Shown one piece after another: positions 41,131 to 49,969 of a stretch of 64,000 bases of DNA. The translations under genes and the position numbers were made by a program. Within the stretch, counting starts at the first letter, position 1, and every line of letters begins with the position of its first letter. Under the pieces are notes generated by a model. It searched no databases, was not told the DNA's origin, and saw nothing but the letters and a program-made list of their open reading frames with translations. The DNA lies in NCBI RefSeq assembly GCF_009901565.1, contig NZ_WXEW01000001.1, forward strand, positions 868,001-932,000. Direction: 5' to 3'. Source of the DNA: Herbidospora solisilvae (GTDB taxonomy: Bacteria > Actinomycetota > Actinomycetes > Streptosporangiales > Streptosporangiaceae).

Positions 41131-43158
41131 TCAGCCGTCTTCTCGCAGGTCGGCGATGAATTCCTCGATGCGGGCGCACACCTCGTCGTCACCTGCGGCG
41201 CGGAACCCGGCCAGCGCCTCCTCGGCGGCGATCTCCGCCTCGGCCGTGCGGCCCAGCCGGGCGTAGGCCTCGGCGAGCGACAACCGGGCGTACCGGACCG
41301 GCTCGTCGGCGCCGTCGGCGACGTACTGGGCGACGGCCTCGACGAGGTCGTCGAGCGCCTCGGGCACCCTGCCGAGCTGGAGGTGCAGGCCGCCCCGGTC
41401 GTGGTGGAGGCCGGCCCGCTCCGGCGCGGGGGCGTTGGCGACGGCCTCGTCGTAGGCGGCCAGCGCCTCGCGGGCGCCCGCCTCGTCGACGCCTGCGGTG
41501 AGCAGCAGGTGGGCGTACAGGGCGCAGGCGCGGGCCAGGCCGTCGCGGTCGTCCTCCGCGCGCAGGGCGTCGCGGGCGCGCAGCGCGGTCGCGGCGTCGC
41601 CGCGCACGTTCGCGAGCAGCAGCAGGCCGGTCCCCGTGGGCGGCGCGGCGGCCAGCACCCGCTCGGCCTCGGCCTCCCGGCCGACGGTCAGGTAGGCGTG
41701 CGCGAGCCGGACGGTCGCGTTCGGCGTGTCCAGGACGGCGGCCGACGACTCGACCATCGGCAGCCCTTCGTCGGCCCGACCGAGCTGGCACAGCAGCAGG
41801 CCGATGCGCCCGAGGGAGCCCTGGCGGCGTTCCTCGTCGGTGTGGAGGTCGGCGGCCCGCCGCCATTCGGCCAGGGCCGTCTCGGCGTCGCCGTCGACCA
41901 TGGCGACCAGGCCCCGGCCGTCGGCCCGCCGCGCTTCCAGCAGGTCGCCGGGCCCGAGGGCGTCGTACCGCGCCCAGGCCGCCTTCGCCTCGTCGAGGCG
42001 GCCGCGCTGCCAGGCCTCCTCGGCCAGGTCGAGCAGTTCCTCCGGGGTGTGCGCGGGCGGCAGCGGGGCGGGCGGGAGCGGCGGCGGGGAGTGCCGGGCG
42101 CGGGGGTCGAGCGGCACGTGCTCGCCGAGCGGCGCGGCCGTCAGCCACTCCTCGACGCGGCGGCCCTGCTCGCCGGTGCCGTTGCGGGCGTCGAAGCGCG
42201 CCGCGATGTCGCGCGCCCTCGTGGTGAGCGCGGCCTCCTCGGCCTCGTCGTCGGGCCGGGCGTGGCCCTGCTCGCGGAGCAGCCGCAGCAGCAGCGCGGC
42301 GCCCGCCGCGAACCACATGGCCGCGCCGGGGCTGGGCGCCCGGTCGAGCAGCGGGCGTTCGCGGGTGAGGATCTCCAGGCCGCGGGCCAGGTTGCCGGTG
42401 ACGGCGCAGAACCACAGGTGGGAGGCGATCTCCTCGACCTCGTTGGCGTCGCCGCGCATCGCCCGGTAGGCGACGCGGTGGGCGTGCGCGGCCTCGGCGT
42501 ACCTGCCGGTCCGCACGTAGGCGGGCAGCAGGGTGGTCAGGATGCTCTGCGGCTGGACGTGGCAGGTCAGCTCGCCGCGCAGCACCGGCTCGGCCAGCTC
42601 GACGGCCTCCTCGTCGCGGCCGCGCAGGATCAGGTAGAAGGCCTTGGACGTCGGGTCGCACCCCTCGCAGTCGCTCAGGATGTCGCGCGGGGTGGTCGTC
42701 CAGCGGTGGTAGAGCTCGTCGGCGGTCGCATAGTCGCCCAGATGGGCGGCGTGCGCGCAGCGGGCGGCCCACACGGCGTGCAGGCCGTCGCCGTTCTCGC
42801 GGTAGCGGCGCTCCATGTCGTCGAGCATCTGGTGGGTGCGGGCCAGCGGCACCTCGGGGAACCGGCGCAGGTCGCCGACGATCCACTTGAACTGCCAGAG
42901 CAGGTTGTGGGTCGACCACTCGTCGAAGCCGCCGGGTTCGGCGTCGTGGTCGGCCAGGCAGCGGGCGAAGGCGGCGAAGGCCTTGGCGTGCTCGGCGCCG
43001 TACTGGTAGGCCTCGGTGAGCTCCATCCGGACCGCCCAGGTGAGGTCCTTGTCGCCGGTCGCCTCGGCCCGGCGCAGGGCCGTCTCCAGCACGTTCGTGC
43101 GCGTCTCCCCGTAGGGCAGCGCCCGCGCCCGCTCGATCAGCTCGGCGATCTCATCCAT
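41131..43158 (-). CDS. Tetratricopeptide-repeat protein paired with Hsp90
   Basis: 675 residues, helical throughout, with many TPR-like units (for example AYVRTGRYAEAAHAHRVAYRAM, EAWQRGRLDEAKAAWARYDAL, GLHLQLGRVPEALDDLVEAV, SLAEAYARLGRTAEAEIAAEEAL). A Pro-rich hinge (SPPPLPPAPLPPAHTP, about 350) divides two TPR blocks. No signal or enzyme domain. The start codon lies within the last bases of the Hsp90 gene (8-base overlap), so both are made together. In eukaryotes TPR proteins are Hsp90 co-chaperones that grip a C-terminal EEVD; this Hsp90 lacks EEVD, so any contact must be different. Confidence 0.8.
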   Translation of the reverse strand: MDEIAELIERARALPYGETRTNVLETALRRAEATGDKDLTWAVRMELTEAYQYGAEHAKAFAAFARCLADHDAEPGGFDEWSTHNLLWQFKWIVGDLRRFPEVPLARTHQMLDDMERRYRENGDGLHAVWAARCAHAAHLGDYATADELYHRWTTTPRDILSDCEGCDPTSKAFYLILRGRDEEAVELAEPVLRGELTCHVQPQSILTTLLPAYVRTGRYAEAAHAHRVAYRAMRGDANEVEEIASHLWFCAVTGNLARGLEILTRERPLLDRAPSPGAAMWFAAGAALLLRLLREQGHARPDDEAEEAALTTRARDIAARFDARNGTGEQGRRVEEWLTAAPLGEHVPLDPRARHSPPPLPPAPLPPAHTPEELLDLAEEAWQRGRLDEAKAAWARYDALGPGDLLEARRADGRGLVAMVDGDAETALAEWRRAADLHTDEERRQGSLGRIGLLLCQLGRADEGLPMVESSAAVLDTPNATVRLAHAYLTVGREAEAERVLAAAPPTGTGLLLLANVRGDAATALRARDALRAEDDRDGLARACALYAHLLLTAGVDEAGAREALAAYDEAVANAPAPERAGLHHDRGGLHLQLGRVPEALDDLVEAVAQYVADGADEPVRYARLSLAEAYARLGRTAEAEIAAEEALAGFRAAGDDEVCARIEEFIADLREDG

Positions 43159-44932
43159 TGACGGCCCAGTCGAGCAGCCCGAGGAACGACCGGTTGAGGG
43201 TGGCGGTGTCGACCGCGCGCATCGGGTGGTGGCCGTGCAGCAGCGCCATGCCGTAGAGCGCCTCCACGGCGGTCGCGGCCAGCGCGGGGTCGGCCAGGCG
43301 GGTGACGCGGCGGACCAGCGGGTTGCGGTGGTTCAGCACCAGTTGCGGCTGCTCGCCGCCGCCCGCGTCGAGGGCGCCCAGCACGTCGGCCCACATCTCC
43401 CCCGCCATCTCGCCGGCCTCGCGGGCCTGGGCCTCGTGGCGGGCGGCGCGGCTGGTCAGGTAGAGGGCGGGCAGCGCGGCCGGGTCGAAGTCGCGCAGCA
43501 CGACCTCGCAGCCCAGCGGGGCCAGCGCGGTCGCGGCGGTGGCGAGGAATCCGCGGACCGCGAGCTCGGCGGCCGGGTCAACGGGGGCCATGCGGGTGGT
43601 CAGCTCGGCCGGTTCCAGGCGCGACAACCCGTGGCCGGGCTCGATGCGGGTCAGGCGGGCGAGGATGTCGGCGTCGTACACGTAACCGGCGTTCAGCAGC
43701 CCCACGCCCTGGGCCGCGCAGACCCCGGCGAGCTGGCGGAACTCGTCGACGCTCGTCGTGTAGCGGCCGTGCGGATGCCGGGCCCGGAACCTGCTGAGGG
43801 TCATCGGCCCGTCGGCGGTCTCGTATTCGAGCCACCGGTCGACCAGCCGCAGCATGTCGTCGTCGTGCAGCGCCAGCGCCTTCACCCCGAGGTGGTGCAG
43901 CCGCAGGAAGCTCCGCAGCCGGGCCGGGTCGGTGGCGGCCAGCGTGACCAGCCACTCGCGTAACCGGGCGCCGAGCGCGTCGCGGGTGTGTTCCAGCAGG
44001 TCGTCGTCGTAGAGGGCCTCGCGCGAGGCGGTCGGGCGCAACTCGGCGGCGTCGACGACGCACCGCACGAAAAAGGCCCACTCGGGCAGCAGCCCGGTCA
44101 GCTTCTCCGACAGCAGCATGCCCTTGAGGTAGACGCGGTGCGCGTCGCGGGCCCCCGGGTTGGCCGGATGGGGCACCACGAACGCCACCCCGGTCAGCCC
44201 CGCCTCGGGCACCTCCAGGTCGATCACGTCGAAGGCCGAGAAGCCGAAGAGCTCTCTCCCGTACGCCACCAGCGCCTCCCGCCGGAGCGCGGGACTGGCG
44301 TGGCGGACCTGCCAGGGCGCGCCCGCGCCGGAGATCGGCACGCCGTCGACGGTGACCTCGACGGGCAGCAGCGAGCCGAAGAGCTGGGCCAATTCGGTTA
44401 CGGTCCGGCCGGAAGTCCAGACGGCCGCGTCACGGCGGGGACGTAAGGTGACGGTGGTGCCCGGCTCCCCCGGCCGGTCAGGCGTGGTGGCGACGTCGTA
44501 GCTGCCGTCCGACCGCCCGGTCCACGACACGGCGGGGCCGCCGGAGGCCGACCGCGACTCGACGTGGATCTCGTCGGCGACCAGGAAGCCCGACAGCAGG
44601 CCGATGCCGAACTGGCCCAGGAACTCGTGCCGCGCGAACCCGAGCTCGTCGCGCTTGGACGACCGCCCGATGGTCGCAAGCAGCGTGTGCACCTCGTCCT
44701 CGGTGAGCCCGATCCCGGTGTCGTGCACCCGGATCGCGTCGGGCGTCACCTCGACCCGGACGCGCCCGGGCGCCGCCGGATCGGCCGCCCGCCGCGCGAC
44801 GATCGCGTCGCAGGCGTTCTGCAGCAGCTCACGGACGTAGACACGCGGGCTGGAGTAGAGATGCCGGCTGAGCAGATCGACCACCCCGCGCAGGTCGACC
44901 TGAAAGGCCCGGGTCCCTTCGGTGTACGGCAC
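43151..44932 (-). CDS. Hsp90-family chaperone, short actinomycete type
   Basis: 593 residues with the GHKL ATPase domain at the N-terminus: the ELLQNACDA helix (about 35-43), IRVHDTGIGLTEDEV, and the lid GQFGIGLLSGFLVA. The middle domain holds the catalytic Arg loop (ELRPTASREALYDD). The C-terminal third is divergent and shorter than in HtpG (about 630 residues). GTG at 44930-44932. It is separated from the upstream hydrolase gene by 21 bases and is fused translationally to the TPR gene. The pair recurs in actinomycetes as I recall, but its clients are unknown. Confidence 0.87.
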   Translation of the reverse strand: MPYTEGTRAFQVDLRGVVDLLSRHLYSSPRVYVRELLQNACDAIVARRAADPAAPGRVRVEVTPDAIRVHDTGIGLTEDEVHTLLATIGRSSKRDELGFARHEFLGQFGIGLLSGFLVADEIHVESRSASGGPAVSWTGRSDGSYDVATTPDRPGEPGTTVTLRPRRDAAVWTSGRTVTELAQLFGSLLPVEVTVDGVPISGAGAPWQVRHASPALRREALVAYGRELFGFSAFDVIDLEVPEAGLTGVAFVVPHPANPGARDAHRVYLKGMLLSEKLTGLLPEWAFFVRCVVDAAELRPTASREALYDDDLLEHTRDALGARLREWLVTLAATDPARLRSFLRLHHLGVKALALHDDDMLRLVDRWLEYETADGPMTLSRFRARHPHGRYTTSVDEFRQLAGVCAAQGVGLLNAGYVYDADILARLTRIEPGHGLSRLEPAELTTRMAPVDPAAELAVRGFLATAATALAPLGCEVVLRDFDPAALPALYLTSRAARHEAQAREAGEMAGEMWADVLGALDAGGGEQPQLVLNHRNPLVRRVTRLADPALAATAVEALYGMALLHGHHPMRAVDTATLNRSFLGLLDWAVNG

Positions 44933-44953
44933 GCGACGACCCTATCGAGCTTT

Positions 44954-45772
44954 TTACTGGAGAAAGTCCCGCAAATGGGAGTTCAAGACACCACAACCCA
45001 GGTAATTGCGGACGGTATGAAAATCGAGCCAGTCGATGTTGCACTGGAAGTCACGTTCCACCCCCTTGAAAACCGGGCGCAACTCGGCGGGAATGGCGGC
45101 GATGTCGTCCTTGTCGGCGACGTTGATCCACCGCTTCACCCCCGGCGGCCGCGCCCCCATCCCGGCCACGGGCAGCGGCGCGAGCCGCTCGAACACCACG
45201 TTCCGCATCCCCAGCGGCGACCCGAGCGTGACCAGCAGGTCGGCCCGCAGCTCGGGATGCGCCCAGAACGCCTCGTACGTCACCACGCTCCCGAGGGAGT
45301 GGGCGATCACCACCCGGGGTTCGCGCCGCCGGATCACCTCGGCCACCGCGTCGCGTGAGAGGGTCCGAGGCGTCCCACCGCCCAGATAGGTGGCGACCTC
45401 CGGGCAGAAGTCCTCGGCGAACTTCAGCGCGCCCGCGCCGAGCCGGTCGAGCAGCCAGCCCGCCAGCCGGTGGGCCAGCGCGGTGAGGGTCTCCCCGGCC
45501 GCCGCGGCGACGCGATGGTCCTCGACCTGCCGCATCCAGTCGGCGAAGACCATCTTCTCCGGCGGCGCCATCTTCTTCGGCGGCTGCGGGACGCCCTTGC
45601 GCAGATGGTGGGCGTAGTAGGCGACCTCGACGACCGGAGCGCCCCCGAGCCCGCCGTCGGCGAGATAGCGGTTCCATTTGGCGAGCATCAGGTCGGCCGC
45701 CTCGACCGGGGAACCGCCGCCCTGTTCGAAGTACTTGTACTTGCCGATGCCGTGCACGCCGACGATGGTCAC
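44954..45772 (-). CDS. Alpha/beta-hydrolase-like protein
   Basis: 272 residues. The first strand leads to VGVHGIGKYKYFEQGG (oxyanion region) and the nucleophile elbow is VIAHSLGSVVTYEAF (Ser about 150), a GxSxG variant AHSLGS. WINVADKDDIAAIP holds a candidate acid Asp, and the end FHTVRNYLGCGVLNSHLRDFL supplies a His (HTV or SHL). The arrangement resembles cytoplasmic lipase/esterase-like hydrolases often encoded near caspase-like or NTPase genes. GTG at 45770-45772 follows GGGCGG. It diverges from arfB and lies upstream of the Hsp90/TPR pair on the same strand. Confidence 0.7.
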   Translation of the reverse strand: MTIVGVHGIGKYKYFEQGGGSPVEAADLMLAKWNRYLADGGLGGAPVVEVAYYAHHLRKGVPQPPKKMAPPEKMVFADWMRQVEDHRVAAAAGETLTALAHRLAGWLLDRLGAGALKFAEDFCPEVATYLGGGTPRTLSRDAVAEVIRRREPRVVIAHSLGSVVTYEAFWAHPELRADLLVTLGSPLGMRNVVFERLAPLPVAGMGARPPGVKRWINVADKDDIAAIPAELRPVFKGVERDFQCNIDWLDFHTVRNYLGCGVLNSHLRDFLQ

Positions 45773-45823
45773 CCGCCCACAGTGCCGGAAAAATGCGTTG
45801 ATGGCACGGCTAATCTGAGAGGC

Positions 45824-46219
45824 ATGACCGAGATTCCGGAGGCCGAGCTCCACTGGCGGTTCTCGCGTTCCTCCGGGCCCGGCGGCCAGGGTGTGAACAC
45901 GACCGACAGCCGGGTGGAGCTCAGCTTCGACATCGTGAACACCCAGGCGCTGACCGACGTCCAGAGGGAACGGGCGCTGGAACGGCTGGCCCACCGGCTG
46001 GTCGACGGCGTGCTGACGATCGCCGCCCAGGAGTTCCGCTCCCAGCTGCGCAACCGGGAGGCGGCCCGCACCCGCCTGGAGGCGGCGCTGCGCGACGCGA
46101 TCGCGCCGCCCGCGAAGAAGCGGCGCCCGACCAAGCCCTCGAAGGGCCAGGTGGAGCGCCGCCTGGAGAACAAGAAGCGCCGGTCCGACGTGAAGCGGCT
46201 GCGCCGCGACGTCTTCTAG
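45824..46219 (+). CDS. arfB: Alternative ribosome-rescue factor ArfB (YaeJ-type peptidyl-tRNA hydrolase)
   Basis: 131 residues. The catalytic GGQ lies in SRSSGPGGQGVNTTDSRVEL (about 14-33), the sequence form of ArfB rather than full release factors. The C-terminal tail is very basic (KKRRPTKPSKGQVERRLENKK, RRSDVKRLRRD), which in ArfB inserts into the empty mRNA channel of stalled ribosomes. The factor frees ribosomes stuck on truncated mRNA by hydrolysing peptidyl-tRNA. ATG at 45824 has GAGAGG close upstream, and TAATCT at 45811-45816 could be a -10 giving a nearly leaderless mRNA. Its stop overlaps the convergent next gene. Confidence 0.9.
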   Translation: MTEIPEAELHWRFSRSSGPGGQGVNTTDSRVELSFDIVNTQALTDVQRERALERLAHRLVDGVLTIAAQEFRSQLRNREAARTRLEAALRDAIAPPAKKRRPTKPSKGQVERRLENKKRRSDVKRLRRDVF

Positions 46220-46830
46220 CGTTCGGTGCGGTCCTCCATCTCCCACACGTGGTCGAGCACATGCCAGATGATGCGCCGGGAGGCGTAGCGGACCGGCCAG
46301 CGGTAGTCGTCGCCGTCGAGCGGCCGTGACACGACCTCCAGCAGCCGGGGCCGCATCTCGGCGACCTCCGCCGGCCTGATCCGCACGTCGAGCTTGGCGG
46401 CGTAGGCGCGTTCGGCGTTCACGACGTGGTCGACCATCTTGTCGCGGTCGCGCCCGCCACCCCGCGGCCCCTTGCGCAGCTCCTCGGGGGTGACGCCGAC
46501 GACGTCGTCGAAGACCTCCCAGGCGGCCCGCATCAGCGCGGCGTTCTTGGCCGCCTCGGCCGCGCCCCAGGGCTCGGAGTCGAGGACGGCCGGCAGGGCC
46601 GGGGCGCCGAAGTCGGTCGTCGCGTTGCCGGTGATCTTCTCGGCCACCCGGATCTCGCCGGGCTCGAACACCAGCCCGGCCCGGTCGGCCACCACGCGGT
46701 AGCGCTCCTCGTAGGAGAGGAGCGCCTCGATCGCGTCGTCCTCGGTCCGGGCCGACCGGCTCCAGCCCGGCCAGTCGACCGAGTTGGCGAACACCCGTTT
46801 CTTGCCGAGCTCCAGGTAGATGGTGTGCAT
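46216..46830 (-). CDS. DinB-like conserved protein
   Basis: 204 residues, soluble. The first 60 residues form a beta-alpha part (HTIYLELGKKRVFANSVDWPG, GLVFEPGEIRVAEKI). The second half is helical and resembles DinB four-helix bundles, with a His in MVDHVVNAERAYAAKL (about 140) and a final RRIIWHVLDHVWEMEDR with two His, the usual third metal ligand region. DinB-like enzymes handle low-molecular-weight thiols or are of unknown role. ATG at 46828-46830 has GGAGG close by. Its 3' end overlaps the arfB stop by four bases. Confidence 0.7.
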   Translation of the reverse strand: MHTIYLELGKKRVFANSVDWPGWSRSARTEDDAIEALLSYEERYRVVADRAGLVFEPGEIRVAEKITGNATTDFGAPALPAVLDSEPWGAAEAAKNAALMRAAWEVFDDVVGVTPEELRKGPRGGGRDRDKMVDHVVNAERAYAAKLDVRIRPAEVAEMRPRLLEVVSRPLDGDDYRWPVRYASRRIIWHVLDHVWEMEDRTER

Positions 46831-46869
46831 GCCTCCACCCTGGCACCCATACCTGCCAGAACGTGTCAG

Positions 46870-47649
46870 CTACACCAGGTCGATCAGGTCGGCGACCGAG
46901 TTGACGACCTGCGAGGGGCGGTAGGGCCAGCGGTCGATCTGGTCGGGCTTGGAGACGCCGGTCAGCACCAGGATGGTGTGCAGACCCGCCTCCATGCCGC
47001 AGACCACGTCGGTGTCCATGCGGTCGCCGATCATCGCGGTCGACTCGCTGTGGGCGTCGATGCGGTTGAGGGCGCTGCGCATCATCATCGGGTTGGGCTT
47101 GCCGACGAAGTAGGGGTCGACGCCGGTCGCCTTGGTGATCATCGCGGCGACCGCGCCGCAGGCCGGCAGGTTGCCCTCGTGGGAGGGGCCGACGGCGTCG
47201 GGGTTGGTGGCGATGAAGCGGGCGCCGTTCTCGATCAGCCGGATCGCGCGGGTGATGTGGGAGAAGCTGTAGGTGCGGGTCTCGCCGAGCACGACGTAGT
47301 CGGGGTTGAGGTCGGTCAGCACGTATCCGGCCTCGTGGAGGGCGGTGGTCAGGCCCGACTCGCCGATCACGTAGGCGCTGCCCTCGGGGCGCTGGGCCGA
47401 CAGGAAGTCGGCGGTGGCCATCGCGGAGGTCCAGATCGCCTCGGGCGGCACCTCAAGGCCCGCCGACCGCAGCCGGACCGACAGGTCGCGCGGGGTGTAG
47501 ATCGAGTTGTTGGTGAGCACGAGGAAGCGTTTCCCCGAGGCCTCCAGCCGCTTGATGAACTCGTCGGCTCCCGGCACGGGTTGACCTTCGTGGACCAGGA
47601 CGCCGTCCATGTCGGACAGCCAGCATTCGATCGGCTTGCGCTCACTCAT
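46870..47649 (-). CDS. HAD-IIA family phosphatase (NagD-like)
   Basis: 259 residues. HAD motif I is [10 protein letters not shown] (Asp nucleophile about 13), motif II is LTNNS (about 45), motif III includes the Lys in [10 protein letters not shown] (about 180), and motif IV is [17 protein letters not shown] (about 205). The middle is the C2 cap of the NagD group. These enzymes hydrolyse small phosphate esters; the physiological substrate is open. ATG at 47649 matches the family start; ATG at 47661 would add four residues. A perfect 25-base palindrome lies just upstream, between this gene and a divergent oxidoreductase. Confidence 0.87.
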   Translation of the reverse strand: MSERKPIECWLSDMDGVLVHEGQPVPGADEFIKRLEASGKRFLVLTNNSIYTPRDLSVRLRSAGLEVPPEAIWTSAMATADFLSAQRPEGSAYVIGESGLTTALHEAGYVLTDLNPDYVVLGETRTYSFSHITRAIRLIENGARFIATNPDAVGPSHEGNLPACGAVAAMITKATGVDPYFVGKPNPMMMRSALNRIDAHSESTAMIGDRMDTDVVCGMEAGLHTILVLTGVSKPDQIDRWPYRPSQVVNSVADLIDLV

Positions 47650-47672
47650 GGGGCTAAGCATCGCAGAAGGAA

Positions 47673-47697
47673 ATAACCGGAGTAAGACTCCGGTTAT
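47673..47697. promoter_or_regulatory. Perfect 25-base palindrome between divergent HAD and luciferase-like genes
   Basis: ATAACCGGAGT (47673-47683) is repeated exactly inverted as ACTCCGGTTAT (47687-47697) with a 3-base centre. It lies 24 bases from the HAD start and 8 bases from the oxidoreductase start. The symmetry and place suggest a dimeric repressor or MerR-like site controlling both genes; no regulator gene is adjacent. As RNA it would also form a stable hairpin in the HAD leader. Confidence 0.5.
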
Positions 47698-47705
47698 CTG
47701 AGGTC

Positions 47706-48725
47706 ATGGACAACATCCACGGTGTCGCACGGGGCACGGCCGAGGTCCCGCTGTCGGTCCTCGAACTCGCGACGGTAGGCGTGGGGATCACCCCCACCGA
47801 GGCGCTGCGCGGCGCGACCGACCTGGCCAGGAAGGCCGAGGAATGGGGCTTCCACCGCATCTGGGTGGCCGAGCACCACGGCATGCCGGGGGTGGCCAGC
47901 TCCTCCCCCGCCGTGCTGATCGCCCATCTGGCGGCGGCCACCGAGCGGATCAGGGTCGGGTCGGGCGGCGTGATGCTGCCCAACCACGCCCCGCTGGTGG
48001 TGGCCGAGCAGTTCGGCACCCTGGAGGCGCTGCACCCGGGCCGCATCGACCTGGGGCTGGGCCGCGCGCCCGGCACCGACATGGCCACCGCGCACGCCCT
48101 GCGCCGCCGCGCCGAGGTCGACCCCGACGAGTTCCCGCAGCACGTCAACGAGCTGACCGCCTTCCTCGACGGAACCTTCCCGCGCATCCAGGCGATCCCG
48201 CGCGGACCGCAGCGCCCGCCGATCTGGCTGCTCGGGTCGAGCGGCTTCTCGGCCAAGCTGGCCGGCCTGCTCGGCCTGCCGTTCGCGTTCGCGCACCACT
48301 TCAGCGCGGCCAACACCGAACCGGCGCTGGAGCTCTACCGCACCTCCTTCCGCCCGTCGGAGGTGCTGGCCGAGCCCTACGCGATGATCGGCGTCTCGGC
48401 GCTGGCCGCCGAGACCGAGGAGGAGGCATACCGGCAGGCCCTGCCGGGCGCGTTGTCCTTCCTCCGGCTGCGGTCCGGCACACCTGGCCCGTTCCCGACA
48501 CCCGAGGAGGCGAACGAGTACGAGTTCAGTCCGATGGAGGCCGAGTTCGTCCGCGACCGCCTCTCGACCGTCGCCCTGGGCACCCCGGACCAGGTCCGCG
48601 CCCACCTCGACGACCTGCGCAAGCGCACCGACGCCGACGAGCTGATGATCACCACGATGGTGCACGGCACGGAGACGCGCATCCGCTCCTACGAGCTCAT
48701 CGCCCGGGCGTACGGCCTCATCTAG
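47706..48725 (+). CDS. Luciferase-like (LLM) flavin-dependent oxidoreductase
   Basis: 339 residues of the bacterial luciferase TIM-barrel family. Visible features: [21 protein letters not shown] (about 48-67), [21 protein letters not shown] (about 78-98), [14 protein letters not shown] (about 115) and a C-terminal [14 protein letters not shown]. The HHGMP and MLPNHAP boxes mark the MsnO8-like FMN group more than the F420 group. The reaction is not predictable. ATG at 47706 is 8 bases from the palindrome, so operator binding would block the promoter or ribosome. A good hairpin follows. Confidence 0.88.
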   Translation: MDNIHGVARGTAEVPLSVLELATVGVGITPTEALRGATDLARKAEEWGFHRIWVAEHHGMPGVASSSPAVLIAHLAAATERIRVGSGGVMLPNHAPLVVAEQFGTLEALHPGRIDLGLGRAPGTDMATAHALRRRAEVDPDEFPQHVNELTAFLDGTFPRIQAIPRGPQRPPIWLLGSSGFSAKLAGLLGLPFAFAHHFSAANTEPALELYRTSFRPSEVLAEPYAMIGVSALAAETEEEAYRQALPGALSFLRLRSGTPGPFPTPEEANEYEFSPMEAEFVRDRLSTVALGTPDQVRAHLDDLRKRTDADELMITTMVHGTETRIRSYELIARAYGLI

Positions 48726-48748
48726 GACGTGCCCGGGAGACCACAGGC

Positions 48749-48773
48749 CCGGTGCGGGGACGCCCCGCACCGG
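48749..48773 (+). terminator. Hairpin terminator after the luciferase-like gene
   Basis: Eleven bases CCGGTGCGGGG (48749-48759) pair exactly with CCCCGCACCGG (48763-48773) around ACG. It starts 24 bases after the stop of the plus-strand oxidoreductase. The convergent gene ends at 48866, so the hairpin may serve both directions. Confidence 0.7.
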
Positions 48774-48865
48774 CCTGGGAGACCGTGCCATCGACGAAAC
48801 TCAGCCCGGCGCGGGCCTGCTTCACAACGCGGGCATCGGCGTGCGACGTATCCGTTCGTACGCCG

Positions 48866-49798
48866 TCAGAGGCTGAGACATTCGTCGTCGCCGTCACCAC
48901 TCGCGGGGTGCCCTGTACTCACCTCAGAACCGCCGGGCTCCGGTTCTACGTGCACATATTTGGCTATCGCGAGAGCGGCCATCGCGGCACAGACCAGCAC
49001 CGTGATCCAGAAGGCGGGCAACAGTCCCTCGCTGACCGCCGCCGTGGCGATGTTCAGGGCCAGGCCCTGCAGGACTGCGGTGACGATCCCTGCGCCGAAG
49101 GCCCCCGACCTGCTGAGCACGCCGAGGACCAGGCACAGCGCGAGCAAGACGCCGGCCAGCACGACGCTGACCAGGTCTACCGCGTCGATGATCGTGGTGG
49201 TGCAGCATTCGAAGGTGGTCCCGTCCCATCGTTCATAGACCCGCGTCGGGAGGGTCCTGGCCAGCAGCCAGGTCACGACGATCGCCACCGCCGCCATCGC
49301 CAGAATCCTGTTCCGCCGGGTCGCCCGGAAGCCCAGCCGGTCCCGCCACACGATTCCGAAGAACAGGAAAGCCGCCGTCATCGCCAGTACGAAGCCGTTC
49401 CACCAGTCGTCGTGATAGGGCTCTCTCCAGATCACGTCGATCACGACGGGCACGTTCACAGTCGTGTACAACGCCAGATGCCCGAGCGTGACGCCTGCCC
49501 CGAACATCGCCGTACGGCGGAACAGCAGCAGAACCGCAGTGGGAATCAGCACGAGATGGAGGGTCAGCTGACTCCAGAAGACGTCCCAGAACTCGGGCGA
49601 CCCCCACCACGTCGACAGTATCCAGAGCCACCAGACGTTCAGGCCGGCAACGAGGATCGCGGCGAGGAAGTCGCCCCACCTGATCGGCCGCCGCTCGACA
49701 GGGGGCGGCTCCGGAGCCGGAGCGGCGTCGCTCCCCTCGCAGACCGGGCATTCCTCCCAGTCGGGAACCGTGTCCGTCCGGCAGTCGAGACACAACAC
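48866..49798 (-). CDS. Zinc-ribbon multi-pass membrane protein
   Basis: 310 residues. The N-terminus is a small zinc ribbon (MLCLDCRTDTVPDWEECPVC, CxxC-x11-CxxC), then a Pro-rich linker, then about eight hydrophobic segments (FLAAILVAGLNVWWLWIL, LTLHLVLIPTAVLLLF, FVLAMTAAFLFFGIVW, ILAMAAVAIVVTWLLA, VVLAGVLLALCLVLGV and others). The tail is acidic. No function is known; ribbon-plus-membrane proteins of this sort are common orphans. GTG at 49796-49798 places the ribbon at residue 3. Base composition is a little less GC-rich than its neighbours. Confidence 0.65.
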   Translation of the reverse strand: MLCLDCRTDTVPDWEECPVCEGSDAAPAPEPPPVERRPIRWGDFLAAILVAGLNVWWLWILSTWWGSPEFWDVFWSQLTLHLVLIPTAVLLLFRRTAMFGAGVTLGHLALYTTVNVPVVIDVIWREPYHDDWWNGFVLAMTAAFLFFGIVWRDRLGFRATRRNRILAMAAVAIVVTWLLARTLPTRVYERWDGTTFECCTTTIIDAVDLVSVVLAGVLLALCLVLGVLSRSGAFGAGIVTAVLQGLALNIATAAVSEGLLPAFWITVLVCAAMAALAIAKYVHVEPEPGGSEVSTGHPASGDGDDECLSL

Positions 49799-49969
49799 GC
49801 GATCACGCCACCGATCCGCATCCTGGAGACTTCGGAGCAGTATGGCGTACGGAGATCATCGACCAGAAGTCCCGTTGTCGCGGCGTCGCCACTCGACACG
49901 ACCAGCTCTCCCGCAACCATCGGTTCGGCATCACGGTGGTCAGCGCACTGTTATGGCCATACAAGCGAT

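Noticed and set aside
49799-49969. Gene-free stretch of about 170 bases with some open frames
   Set aside because: No frame has a convincing start with ribosome site or a recognisable product; I see no RNA gene or repeat.
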